Below, one piece after another: positions 7,531-15,896 of a stretch of 32,216 nt of DNA (position 1 is its first letter; every line of letters begins with the position of its first letter). The notes under the pieces were generated by a model. It searched no databases and was not told the DNA's origin. It saw only the letters and a list, made by a program, of their open reading frames with translations. Source of the stretch: Paracoccus nototheniae (GTDB taxonomy: Bacteria; Pseudomonadota; Alphaproteobacteria; Rhodobacterales; Rhodobacteraceae); assembly GCF_004335005.1 (NCBI RefSeq), contig NZ_RQRT01000052.1, forward strand, positions 1 through 32,216, read 5' to 3'. The position numbers were made by a program, and so were the translations under genes.

Positions 7531-7617
7531 CACAATCTCCGATCTAATAAGTATCCCCAGATTCAAGCCACGGCCGACATGAGGTAGAGCCCCGCTATAA
7601 AGCGTTTAATGGCTTTA

Positions 7618-8568
7618 TCAGCACTTGGTGTTCGTTGAAGGACCCGATAGACGGTCGGCCGTGGGCAAGGTTAATCTCGCGGATTTGCTGAGAATAGACG
7701 GTGCTTTCGCCCAGGTCCTGGGGCGGATGTAATCGAGCGGGTTAAACTGCTCGCGGGATTCCTCCACGATCCCGAACGGGTTGAGCACCGCCACCCTGCG
7801 GTCGAGGGCTTCGCGGTGACGGCGGGTCGCGGCGAAGTTCTCGCCCTTGATGTCGAGGGCCACCACCGGACCCTGGTGGTCGATGATGGCCGGGATCACC
7901 GCGCTGATGCCCTTGCCGCCCCGGGTCCCGGCCACCACCAGGTGATGGCCGCCGCGCCAGCCTTTGGCATCGTCCTTGAGGTAGCGCAGCAGCTTGCCGT
8001 TGTGCAGTGCGAGAGGCAGGCCGGTCTTGTTGCGGGCCAGATGGGCGATGTCGCGGGGGGACATCCAGCCGGCCTGCCAGGGCCCGGTGCGGGATTTGCG
8101 GTTGCGGCCGATGCGGGGACTCACCACCGCCATGAGGGGCTTGAGCAGGGCGAGGGCTACGGCCCCGAGCCCAAGGCCGAGGGAGACGGTCATGGCCTGC
8201 TGCTGGGCCGCGGAGTAGTACTCCAGCTCGCGGAAGCTCTGCCAGGTGGCGCGCGCGACCGACCATCCTTCGGACCGCCAGCTGGCAAAGGTGGCCTGCA
8301 GGTCGCTCAGAACGCCTGAGAGGGGCAGGAGGGCGGTTGCGGCGGCTCCCGCCAGGCAGATCCATGCCAGGGCCTTCAGCGGGGCTCTGTGGCGCTCTGC
8401 GGTGCTGCCCAGGGTGTCGAGGATGGTGGCGGCGGCAAAGAGCGGGAAGACCCAGAGGGTCATCGGATAAATGGCCAGCAGGCGGGGGCCGATAATAGCG
8501 GCAGCTGTGGCAGCAATAATTGCCGTAACGATAATGGCCCAATGGCGGGCTTCGAGAACAAAGTTCAT
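7618..8568 (-). pseudogene. traG: Truncated VirD4/TraG-type coupling protein
   Basis: The N-terminal half of a type IV coupling protein, which brings the relaxase-DNA complex to the mating pore. It has N-terminal membrane segments (~10-27, ~33-52, ~66-86) and Walker A AGTRGGKGIS (residues ~213-222), then LDIKGENFAATRRHR and NPFGIVEESREQFNPLDYIRP. Family members are about 550-650 residues; this one stops at 316, losing Walker B and the all-alpha domain. From about 7735 the frame changes character. The next frame carries a short tail (DLGESTVYSQQIREINLAHG, ending at a stop at 7595) of another unidentified gene, so this is a fusion scar. The start at 8568 has AAGGA six bases upstream, overlapping the stop of the TraD-like gene. 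Confidence 0.8.
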
Positions 8569-8570
8569 GA

Positions 8571-8876
8571 TCAATCCTTCGCGGCGTCGGGAAACAAGAT
8601 CTGGCAGAGCCCACGGTCCTGATCGCGGGGGGTGAGGTGGCGGGGCAGGTCGCGGCGGACCCAGGCCTGCAGAGCCGGGTCGTGGCTCATCTGCTCGACA
8701 ACCATCCGGCCGAGGATCCAGGTGAGGCGGTCGTGGTCCTTGCGGGTCTGCAGCCCGGTGCGGGCGGAGAGGGCCTGAAGCCGGGCGTCGATCTGAGCCT
8801 TCCGGGCGATCGGATCGGCGGGCCGGGCGGTGGACATCTCACCGGGGAGGTCAGCAGGCAGTCGGGGTTTGGGCAT
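8571..8876 (-). CDS. traD: TraD-like mobilization accessory protein
   Basis: A small, charged, soluble protein of 101 residues, of the kind found between the relaxase and traG in alphaproteobacterial transfer regions. The conserved-looking part is RKAQIDARLQALSARTGLQTRKDHDRLTWILGRMVVEQM, a long helix with basic residues. The role is thought to be helping relaxosome assembly or coupling. It is divergent from the relaxase gene, with the oriT candidate between them. The ATG at 8876 is preferred over an in-frame TTG at 8882. The stop overlaps the traG ribosome site, so the two genes are translationally coupled. Confidence 0.65.
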   Translation of the reverse strand: MPKPRLPADLPGEMSTARPADPIARKAQIDARLQALSARTGLQTRKDHDRLTWILGRMVVEQMSHDPALQAWVRRDLPRHLTPRDQDRGLCQILFPDAAKD

Positions 8877-8953
8877 CGGCAACCTGTGGGCTTAATCCGG
8901 CAACCGTAGCGTGTGGGGGAGGGCTTGAGTAGATCTAAATGCGCGCTTATACA

Positions 8954-9077
8954 TTGTCTTCGACAACGTGCGCGTCCTCATGGGGGCAAGCCCCCGCGCC
9001 GGACGGCTCCCCCAAGGCGGCCCCGCCGCCTGACGAGGGCCTCGCCCTCGAACTCCCGACCAGCGCAGCAGGCGCTG
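8954..9077. other. Candidate oriT with five hairpins
   Basis: The divergent spacer between traD and the relaxase gene holds five perfect short inverted repeats in a row: TTGTC/GACAA (8954-8966), GGGGGC/GCCCCC (8982-8995), AGGCGGC/GCCGCCT (9015-9031), GAGGGC/GCCCTC (9035-9049) and CAGCGC/GCGCTG (9061-9077). Relaxases of the MobA/MobL type nick next to such hairpins beside their own gene. The exact nick base cannot be read from the sequence. Confidence 0.65.
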
Positions 9078-9105
9078 GACCCTGTCTGCAGTGAGGCGTT
9101 TGCGC

Positions 9106-10461
9106 ATGGCGATCTACCATCTGAGTGCAAAGGTGATCAGCCGGGCCGGGGGGCGGTCCTCGGTGGCGGCGGCCGCCTACCGCTCCGGCGGACGGCTGCA
9201 CGACGCCCGCCAGGATCTGGCGCATGACTACAGCCGCAAGGGCGGCGTGGTGCATGCCGAGATCCTGGCGCCTGATACCGCTCCAGCGTGGATGCGGGAC
9301 CGCGATCAGCTGTGGAACGCGGTGGAGGCGGTGGAGAAGCGCAAGGACGCGCAGCTGGCCCGGGAGATCGAGGTGGCCCTGCCGCGTGAGCTGGACCGCG
9401 GTGCCCGTCTGGAGCTCTTACGCGGGTTCGTGCAGCGGGCCTTCGTGGATCGCGGGATGATCGCCGACATCGCCGTCCACGAGGGCCGCGCCCGGGACGG
9501 GCAGGGTCAGCCGCATGCCCATATCATGCTCACCTTGCGGGAGCTGACCGGGGAGGGCTTTGGCAAGAAGGCCCGGGACTGGAATGCGCCGGATCTGCTG
9601 CTGGGCTGGCGGGAGGCCTGGGCGCGCGACGCCAATGCGGCGCTGGAGCGGGCAGGGCGATCCGAGCGGATCGACCACCGCTCGCTGCCGGTGCAGCGCG
9701 ACGAGGCCCAGCAGCAGGCCGAGCGGGCGCGGAGCGCCGGGCGGGACGCGCAGGCCGACGATCGCGAGCGGGCGGTCGTGGCGCTGGACCGCGAGCCGCA
9801 GCCCAAGATCGGCCCGGCCGCGCATGCCATGGAAAAGCGCGGCATGCCGACCGAGCGCGGGGATGCGTTCCGCGCCGCGCAGGCGCGCAATGCCGAGCGC
9901 GCCGAGCTGGGCGGGCGGCAGCTGGAGTTGCGGCTGGAGCTGATGGCGCGGGGGCGGGCGTTTGTCTCCGCCGCCCGGGCGCAGCTCGACCAGCTCTGGC
10001 AGCGCGCCGAGCATGCCATGACACGGATCAGGGAGAGGATCATGGGGGAGGCGGAGAGACCGCAGGCGCGGGACGGGCGTGATGGTCAGGACATGGGCGG
10101 CGGGCGCGACGAGATTGAGGCGCGTGAGAGCCCCGGCGTCACCGAGGGACGCGACGGGCTGGACGAGGCCGCGCGCCGGGCGGCGGTGTTGGGGCGGCAT
10201 GTTGCACCCCGGGCACAACCTGAGCATGATGTCGGACGCGAGCGGGTGGCGCCGGATAATCCGGACCGCGATCGGCGTGAGGCCATCCTCGGGCGGCATC
10301 GCGACACCGGGCAGGGAGGTCATGCGGGAGGGATAGAACGGGACGTTGCCGCCCGTAGCGGTGAGGACCGTGATCAGGGGCGGCGGAATGACATTCTTGG
10401 GCGCGGGCATGATAGGGCACCGGAGCGCGGGCAAAGTCGCGATCGCGGAAGAGAACGGTGA
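9106..10461 (+). CDS. mobA: MobA/MobL-family relaxase (MOBQ type)
   Basis: A 451-residue relaxase that nicks oriT and pilots the strand into the recipient. It begins MAIYHLSAKVISR, the typical N-terminus, followed by GRSSVAAAAYRSG (near residue 20) and the metal-binding motif III PHAHIMLTLREL with H137 and H139. The catalytic domain ends near residue 200. The rest is an Arg/Glu/Ala-rich, probably coiled-coil and disordered region with repeated RDRG/DGRDG-like runs. ATG at 9106 is chosen over GTG 9091 because the family begins there. The length is shorter than TraA-type relaxases, which carry a helicase, so this is a mobilization enzyme rather than a conjugative one. Confidence 0.92.
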   Translation: MAIYHLSAKVISRAGGRSSVAAAAYRSGGRLHDARQDLAHDYSRKGGVVHAEILAPDTAPAWMRDRDQLWNAVEAVEKRKDAQLAREIEVALPRELDRGARLELLRGFVQRAFVDRGMIADIAVHEGRARDGQGQPHAHIMLTLRELTGEGFGKKARDWNAPDLLLGWREAWARDANAALERAGRSERIDHRSLPVQRDEAQQQAERARSAGRDAQADDRERAVVALDREPQPKIGPAAHAMEKRGMPTERGDAFRAAQARNAERAELGGRQLELRLELMARGRAFVSAARAQLDQLWQRAEHAMTRIRERIMGEAERPQARDGRDGQDMGGGRDEIEARESPGVTEGRDGLDEAARRAAVLGRHVAPRAQPEHDVGRERVAPDNPDRDRREAILGRHRDTGQGGHAGGIERDVAARSGEDRDQGRRNDILGRGHDRAPERGQSRDRGRER

Positions 10462-10561
10462 AAACTGAAAGGAACTACCAAGTGTTCGAAGAGTGTGATC
10501 AACAAAACCATTACGTCGTAACTCAGGGCTTGAGGACCAGCGCCGCTGGCAAGGTGTCCTG

Positions 10562-11029
10562 ATGTTTGGCTTGTTCAAGAAGCACAGCAAGGCTGCTCAG
10601 GATCTTCCCAGATATCAAGATGTTTACGAGACTATGCTGTATCGTACTCCACCGGATGTTCCAAAAGGCGTGCTGCCAACGATCTATGCCTTTCGGGTGA
10701 AAGACCCATCCTTGTCACCCGATCCAAGACCAGACTTTGTATTGCTGGAAACGGATGAGGAAATCCAGGAATGGCAGCAAGCAATGGCCGGCTCAGTCGT
10801 CTTAAATGAGGACGGCCATATTACAGACGAGCCGCTTCTACGGTGGAACGACATTCCCAGCCTGCTGACCGCTGACGATGAGATCGTTGCAACGTATTTG
10901 CCCGTAGCCGACGATGCAAACTGGCCCGCGCTGGCCGTTCAGGCGCATCCGTTCGACACGGCCGTGACAACCAAGCCTGCTCGTGATCGGTACTACTTTG
11001 CGCAAAACAAAGTTGTTGGTTTTCTATAA
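10562..11029 (+). CDS. Hypothetical protein
   Basis: A 155-residue soluble protein beginning MFGLFKKHSKAAQDLPRYQD, with an acidic middle and tryptophan-containing segments (LETDEEIQEWQQAM, EPLLRWNDIPSLL). A ribosome site (AAGG, 8 bases upstream) supports the start. The sequence is non-repetitive and protein-like, with no signal peptide or membrane segment. I do not recognise a family. It lies 100 bp downstream of the relaxase on the same strand, but with lower GC than the relaxase, so it may be cargo rather than part of the mobilization module. Confidence 0.6.
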   Translation: MFGLFKKHSKAAQDLPRYQDVYETMLYRTPPDVPKGVLPTIYAFRVKDPSLSPDPRPDFVLLETDEEIQEWQQAMAGSVVLNEDGHITDEPLLRWNDIPSLLTADDEIVATYLPVADDANWPALAVQAHPFDTAVTTKPARDRYYFAQNKVVGFL

Positions 11030-11245
11030 TCGCGCAAGTTGATGGACTGCTCCTGATCAAGCAACAGGTCAGAGTGGGGACGAGGGAGAGACACCGGCAT
11101 AAAACGGTCTCAGATTCCTCGGTGCAGTACAACTTTGCCGCAAAGAGCGGTCTGCCTTGCTCGTGCCTATGAACGGGCAAGGCGCTGATTGCGCTCATGC
11201 CGCGACCTTTATATACGTAGGCGACGATCAAGGTCTTAGTCCTGA

Positions 11246-11560
11246 CTACTTGATCAACAGATCCTCAAGAGATCCACCGGCGTCCAAGTATCCTTTGACC
11301 CACAGGGGCTGCCGACCACGGCCTGTCCATGTTGCATCAGCATCATCCGGATTGGCGTACTTCGCCATCACCTTGGATTTTTTCTTGGGAGCACTTCCAA
11401 GCAAATCTTTAAGTGAAAACCCATGCTCCTCTGCTGCCTTCTGGGCGGCCGCAGTGGCTTTTTCCTTCTGCCGGGCTTCGTAGCCTTCGATTTCCCGGCC
11501 AATCTTCTTGTGAAGATCGCGCAATTCTTTCAGAGACATTCCTTCAAGATCAATACTCAT
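11246..11560 (-). CDS. H-NS family nucleoid protein (HvrA-like)
   Basis: A 104-residue DNA-binding protein of the alphaproteobacterial H-NS/HvrA type. The N-terminal half is an oligomerisation coiled coil (MSLKELRDLHKKIGREIEGYEARQKEK). A linker follows (FSLKDLLG, PKKKSK), and the C-terminus has the AT-hook-like DNA-binding motif KYANPDDADATWTGRGRQPLWV (~67-88). Such proteins bind AT-rich promoters and silence or modulate transferred genes. The start has AGGAAAG upstream. It is transcribed alone, toward the mobilization region. A likely role is damping expression of the EPS genes, whose promoter regions are AT-rich, or reducing the cost of the plasmid to its host. Inference only. Confidence 0.88.
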   Translation of the reverse strand: MSIDLEGMSLKELRDLHKKIGREIEGYEARQKEKATAAAQKAAEEHGFSLKDLLGSAPKKKSKVMAKYANPDDADATWTGRGRQPLWVKGYLDAGGSLEDLLIK

Positions 11561-12223
11561 GTCAACTTTCCTATGGTAACTTACGACCGTCTACCTTCTA
11601 TTTTAACCTCGGTCAAATGGAGGATTCTACCTCACTAGGTTTCCCGTAATTTTTTCTTCCTCGTGAAAAATCTGGCCTCGAACGTCCTTTAAGGCCCACA
11701 GATATTTTTTATAGTAAACTCTAAGTTTGGATTTGGTGAGTGGGCGAACTGAGCAGCTGTGCTAATAAAATATCTAAATTATCTGGTTTGACTTTCCTAT
11801 TCTGATCGAGGTAGTGCAAATTAAGTATCTTAACAATCTGAGCGAGTAGGACCACCACTTCATCAGGCGCAGGGTGGGATATACACGAAATTCAAACTTC
11901 ACGTCGGCGGCATCAACCATCGCGGGCAGCGAGATAGTGAACATGATCCGCAAGAGTCATGTTCGGACACAAGCTCTGGCTCTTTCAGAAGTTCTGTCGG
12001 CTACCTCGTTGAAGGCGACGAAGTTGCTGATCTTATTGTGTCGCGCTGAGCAGGTGCGATAGAGCCACCATGCTGGCCTGTCCTTTGGTGCAGTCCTCCA
12101 ACCAGACGATGGCAGTCATAGAACAAAGGTGCTAGGCGATCCTCTACATCGCTTTATTCCGCCCAGTGTGTCTTGATCCCGGAACCCTAAAACGGCGCCA
12201 TTTGCGTAAATGCAGACATTCGA
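11561..12223. other. Intergenic region with IS debris
   Basis: About 660 bases separate the H-NS gene from uppP. The first 300 are AT-rich and include the H-NS promoter region. The rest contains the IS6-type scar listed separately and short unassignable frames. No intact gene is seen. Confidence 0.5.
11898..11970 (+). pseudogene. C-terminal scar of an IS6-family transposase
   Basis: The plus strand reads FTSAASTIAGSEIVNMIRKSHVR, closely resembling the C-terminal end of IS6-family transposases (pattern 'F.SA..TIAGYE..nMIRKGQVR'). Nothing of the catalytic core remains. It marks an old boundary between the mobilization backbone and the EPS cargo. Confidence 0.6.
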
Positions 12224-13027
12224 ATGACCCTCTTTCATCTTGTCCTCGTAGCCGTCATTCAGGGGCTAACCGAGTTTCTTCCCGTCTCGTCCTCGGGTCA
12301 TCTCATCCTGCTTCCGCAATTGACGGGGATCGCGGATCAGGGGCTGATCATCGACGTGGCGGTGCATGTCGGGACATTGTTCGCGGTGATCCTGTTCTTC
12401 TGGCGGGATGTCGCCGAGGGGCTTGTTGGCTTGGGAAGACTGGCCCGGTGCCGGATCGACACGCCCGGCGCGCGGTTGGCACTAGCACTCGTAGTTGCCA
12501 CGCTGCCGGTCATTTGTTTGGGGTTAGTCCTGAAGATCACCGGCGCGATGGAGATGATGCGCTCGGTCGCCGTGATCGGTTGGACGATGATCATCTTCGG
12601 CCTGTTCCTATATTGGTCCGATCAGCGGGGCGTGGGGGTGAAACGAACCGGGGACTGGTCGCTGCGGGATGCCGTTATTCTGGGCTTATGGCAGGGGGCG
12701 GCGCTGATTCCCGGGACGTCTCGTTCGGGCGCTACGATCACCGGTGCCCGCGCATTGGGTTATGTGCGCGAGGACGCGGCACGAATCTCAATGCTTATGT
12801 CGATTCCCACCATCATCGCCTCTGCCGTCCTTCTGAGCGGCGAGGTCGTGGCCGAGTTCGACGGTCAAGCGGCACGACAGGCCGCCTTTGCCGCAGCTTT
12901 TGCCTTTGTCGCAGCCCTTGGTGCCTTGGCGCTGATGATGCGATTGCTGAAAGCCGTCAGTTTCACGCCCTATGTGATCTATCGGCTGGTACTGGGCACG
13001 GGCCTGCTGATCTTGGCTTATCGTTGA
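12224..13027 (+). CDS. uppP: Undecaprenyl-diphosphatase (UppP/BacA)
   Basis: A 267-residue membrane enzyme that converts undecaprenyl diphosphate to the monophosphate, the lipid carrier for wall and EPS repeat units. Signature motifs are QGLTEFLPVSSSGHL (residues 13-27, with E17 and the SSSGH catalytic loop) and PGTSRSGATI (~164-173). About eight hydrophobic helices span the protein, and its length is normal. It is at the edge of the EPS region and reads toward the ATP-grasp gene. No good Shine-Dalgarno precedes the ATG. A plasmid copy, beside the chromosomal one that must exist, fits extra demand for carrier when EPS is made. Confidence 0.95.
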   Translation: MTLFHLVLVAVIQGLTEFLPVSSSGHLILLPQLTGIADQGLIIDVAVHVGTLFAVILFFWRDVAEGLVGLGRLARCRIDTPGARLALALVVATLPVICLGLVLKITGAMEMMRSVAVIGWTMIIFGLFLYWSDQRGVGVKRTGDWSLRDAVILGLWQGAALIPGTSRSGATITGARALGYVREDAARISMLMSIPTIIASAVLLSGEVVAEFDGQAARQAAFAAAFAFVAALGALALMMRLLKAVSFTPYVIYRLVLGTGLLILAYR

Positions 13028-13182
13028 CGGCCTGACCTGGACCAGCGCCCGTCGGGAACCGATGCCCTGCCGGTCGAAAGGCCCAATGCCGCACCTCAAA
13101 ATCCATACCCGTTCCTGACGCCATCAGCCGACAGGCTGGGCATCGCGGCGGCAACCCTGACGGGATTCTACCGGAGCCGACG

Positions 13183-14229
13183 TCACAGCAGGCGAAGGCG
13201 GCGCAACACTCGCATGGCCCTCGTCTCGTAGTGCAGCTTGCCAAGGCCGCGCAGCGCGGCGTGCACCACATCGCGGCGTGACAGACGACGGGGCAACTTG
13301 CCGGATGCCTCTGCGACCTCGATCCAAGCTGGGTCCTGCGTCGCCGCCTGTGCCGCCAGATGCTCAAGCGCGGACAGCCATGCGGCGACGATATGTTCCG
13401 CCCCCCGTCGAGAGATCGCCGGCACACGCTCGGGCGGCTCGATCCATGGATTGGTGTTGATCTCGAAGATCTGCGGGCGGCCACCGATCACCGCATAATC
13501 GGCGCGGCCATAGTCGATTCCCGCAAGGTCGAAAGCCTTGCGCAGCGTGGCGTTGTCCGCATTTTCATTGAAAAAAGCCAGCTCGCGAACCGGATCTGAC
13601 ACCGTGGCAGGGTCGGAATATTCGCCCTTGCAGACCCATCCCCTACTTTGGTCCATGGCCGATGGAAACAGCCGGTCGCCCACTCGCGTATAGGACCGTT
13701 TCTCGTGCAGGCCATTGACGTTTCGCGCGTCGACATATTCGGTGATGACAAAACGGCCCAGCTGCCGATCCCGGGGGTCCAAAGCCGCAATGGCGTCCCT
13801 TAGGGCCTGCGGCGTCTCAAGCAGGTCAGATTTGGGTCCCTCGTGATCGTCGTCTCGGCGCAGAAAGACCGGATACCTCACCATTCCGGGATCGGCCGTG
13901 ATAGGCATCATCCGGAAATCGTTGATCCCCCCCTCGTGCAGGCGCCGCATGATGTCTTGACGGGTGCCGATGCGCGATGGGAGGTTTAGGACCAGGCAAT
14001 CGGGGCAGGCCCGCACCAGGGCGTCAAGCCGGGCATCGACGCGACGGGCGTCCTCGACGCTCAGCCGTTCCAGATCGACGATGATATAGGCCGAGCGGGG
14101 CAACCGCCGGGACGCCAAGAACTCCTGATGATTCAGGATGACGATCTTTCCGTGAAGCGGATGGCTTCTGGTTTCGAGCACGTCCCGGATGGCATACTGG
14201 TGACTGGCTGTGGCAACAAATGTGATCAT
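13183..14229 (-). CDS. ATP-grasp family protein in the EPS cluster
   Basis: A 348-residue soluble protein with an ATP-grasp fold in its second half. The signs are RYPVFLRRDDDHEGPKSDL (~120-140, nucleotide-binding lysine region), FVITEYVD (~165, hinge), then DYGRADYAVIGGRPQIFEINTNPWI (~240-265, with the metal-binding D/E/N triad). ATP-grasp enzymes join a carboxylate to an amine or similar nucleophile through an acyl phosphate. No signal peptide is present. It lies 20 bp after the flippase on the same strand, so a role in modifying an EPS building block (for example an amino-acid amide) or a regulatory role is possible. ATG at 14229 is preferred to TTG at 14238. Substrate unknown. Confidence 0.65.
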   Translation of the reverse strand: MITFVATASHQYAIRDVLETRSHPLHGKIVILNHQEFLASRRLPRSAYIIVDLERLSVEDARRVDARLDALVRACPDCLVLNLPSRIGTRQDIMRRLHEGGINDFRMMPITADPGMVRYPVFLRRDDDHEGPKSDLLETPQALRDAIAALDPRDRQLGRFVITEYVDARNVNGLHEKRSYTRVGDRLFPSAMDQSRGWVCKGEYSDPATVSDPVRELAFFNENADNATLRKAFDLAGIDYGRADYAVIGGRPQIFEINTNPWIEPPERVPAISRRGAEHIVAAWLSALEHLAAQAATQDPAWIEVAEASGKLPRRLSRRDVVHAALRGLGKLHYETRAMRVLRRLRLL

Positions 14230-14249
14230 GGCTCTCAAAAAATTAGGTT

Positions 14250-15737
14250 TTACGATTTATGACTGCCAAGTAGCGAGGCAAAATCCCGAAAGCACTGCCG
14301 GCAAGTCAGCAGCAGCGCCACGGAATAGACAATGGTCCCCGTCAGAATCATCAGCAACAGATTCGGCACCGTGACCAGGGGCGGTCCTGTTCGCAGGAAG
14401 ATCATGTAGATCGCGGCTGCCATAATCAGGGCGGCCAGCCAGATCCGCGCAATCGTGACCGAGGCAGCGCCTGAAGCCCCGCGCGCGACGATTCTGGCAC
14501 AAGGAAAGACGACCAAAATGGTCGCGACCTCATAGACTAGGAAGGAAATGGCCGGCGCCGAATCGCCATTGAGCCAGACAACGGTCAGGAAGCTGGCGAT
14601 CATGCAGACAAGGCCCACGACACTGCCCAGCAGTCCATATTCCGGACGTCCAAGTGCCGAATAGGCCGAATAATAGAACCGATAGGGCAAGGACAATCCA
14701 ACGGCCAGACAAAGGATCTGCGACAAGGGAACGGCCAGATCCCATCCGGGTCCGACCAGGAGGGGCAAGAGAACCGGCGCAGACACGGCCAGACCGACGA
14801 ACGCGGGAATGGCGGCCGTGCCTACCGCCGCCGCGATCCGTCCCGCCGTCTGGATCAGACGGACTGGTTCAGTTTGTAGCCGGACGAGGATCGAAAAGGC
14901 CAGGTTGTGGCCTACCCCCATCATCGCCATCCGCAACGGATCGACGATCCGTAGGGCGATGTTCAGCTGGCCTAGAACAGCGCCCCCAAAAAAGGCGTTG
15001 ACCATGAATGCCAGGATCGCCGGGGCCGACGAAGTGACCCCGACATCGGCCAAATGCAGCCATGAAAATCTGAAGATCTCCTTGAAGCGCTCAGTGTGCC
15101 AGCGGATCGGAATCCAGATCCGCTGGCCGCGCCACCAGAGAAAGATTGCGGCCAGCATTGGGTAAAGCATATTGGGCAACAAGCGCTGCAGCAGCAGCGA
15201 ATAGACCCCCCATCCACTCATCGCCGCAAGGACGGAGACGATCGAGGCAATGACGGTGCTGACCGCCTGACAAAATGATATCTCGACGAAGCGGCGCGAT
15301 CGGCGCGCGACTGCCTTCGAGACCGCACCGGGGCCCTGCCACAAAAGAAGAAGGCTGGAAATCAGCAGATAGATGGAAAATCCCGGCGCGTCTGCCCAGA
15401 TCTCAATCAGCGGACCCATCAGCAGCGACAGCACGATCGCGGCGGCGGTCAGGATCAACGACGCGAACAGTGCTGTTTCCAGATGGGCGGTATACAGCCG
15501 CCGCCGCTGGCTGAGGGATTCTTCGAACGGCAATCCTATGAAGGCGCCCATGACGGAATTCACACCAAGAACCAGTGTCGCCAGACCGAATTCCTCGGGC
15601 GACAAAATCCGAGCGACCACTACGGTGCTGGCCATCTGTGCTGCCAGACGCACGCCCGCATCTGCCGCCGAGGCTCCGATCCATACTCTGAACATCGCTA
15701 ACTTACACTCTTCAAAACCCGTCTGGTCTGGGTCCAT
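14250..15737 (-). CDS. wzx: Polysaccharide flippase (Wzx, MOP superfamily)
   Basis: A 495-residue integral membrane protein with about 12-14 hydrophobic helices over its full length. Typical N-terminal features of polysaccharide transporters are present: AQMASTVVVARILSPEEFGLATLVLGV near residues 33-60, and a later VGPGWDLAVPLSQILCLAVGL segment. Wzx proteins flip lipid-linked repeat units from the cytoplasmic to the periplasmic face for Wzy polymerisation. It is the first gene of a minus-strand pair with the ATP-grasp gene and is divergent from the glycoside hydrolase at 15897, sharing a 160-bp promoter region. The ATG at 15737 or an internal ATG (MFRVWIG) could be the start. Confidence 0.88.
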   Translation of the reverse strand: MDPDQTGFEECKLAMFRVWIGASAADAGVRLAAQMASTVVVARILSPEEFGLATLVLGVNSVMGAFIGLPFEESLSQRRRLYTAHLETALFASLILTAAAIVLSLLMGPLIEIWADAPGFSIYLLISSLLLLWQGPGAVSKAVARRSRRFVEISFCQAVSTVIASIVSVLAAMSGWGVYSLLLQRLLPNMLYPMLAAIFLWWRGQRIWIPIRWHTERFKEIFRFSWLHLADVGVTSSAPAILAFMVNAFFGGAVLGQLNIALRIVDPLRMAMMGVGHNLAFSILVRLQTEPVRLIQTAGRIAAAVGTAAIPAFVGLAVSAPVLLPLLVGPGWDLAVPLSQILCLAVGLSLPYRFYYSAYSALGRPEYGLLGSVVGLVCMIASFLTVVWLNGDSAPAISFLVYEVATILVVFPCARIVARGASGAASVTIARIWLAALIMAAAIYMIFLRTGPPLVTVPNLLLMILTGTIVYSVALLLTCRQCFRDFASLLGSHKS

Positions 15738-15896
15738 TTCATGATTGGCGGGAATTGGCCATGGCGTGTCTTTCTCCTTGGCCGAGTTTCAGCTATTGTC
15801 GTGATAAGATCAGATATCACGTTAACGTCAGTGCGCGGTTGAATTGCGCTCCAGAAACAGGATCAGCTCATTTCCCTTCTTTTTCCCCTTTTTCAA

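Noticed and set aside
9418..10590. Long minus-strand frame opposite the relaxase gene
   Set aside because: It is a high-GC antisense shadow with Pro/Arg/Ala-rich sequence and no ribosome site.
12166..13035. A 289-codon frame overlapping uppP on the same strand
   Set aside because: It is the shifted shadow of uppP; the product is Arg/Gly/His-rich with no motif, while the uppP frame has full signatures.
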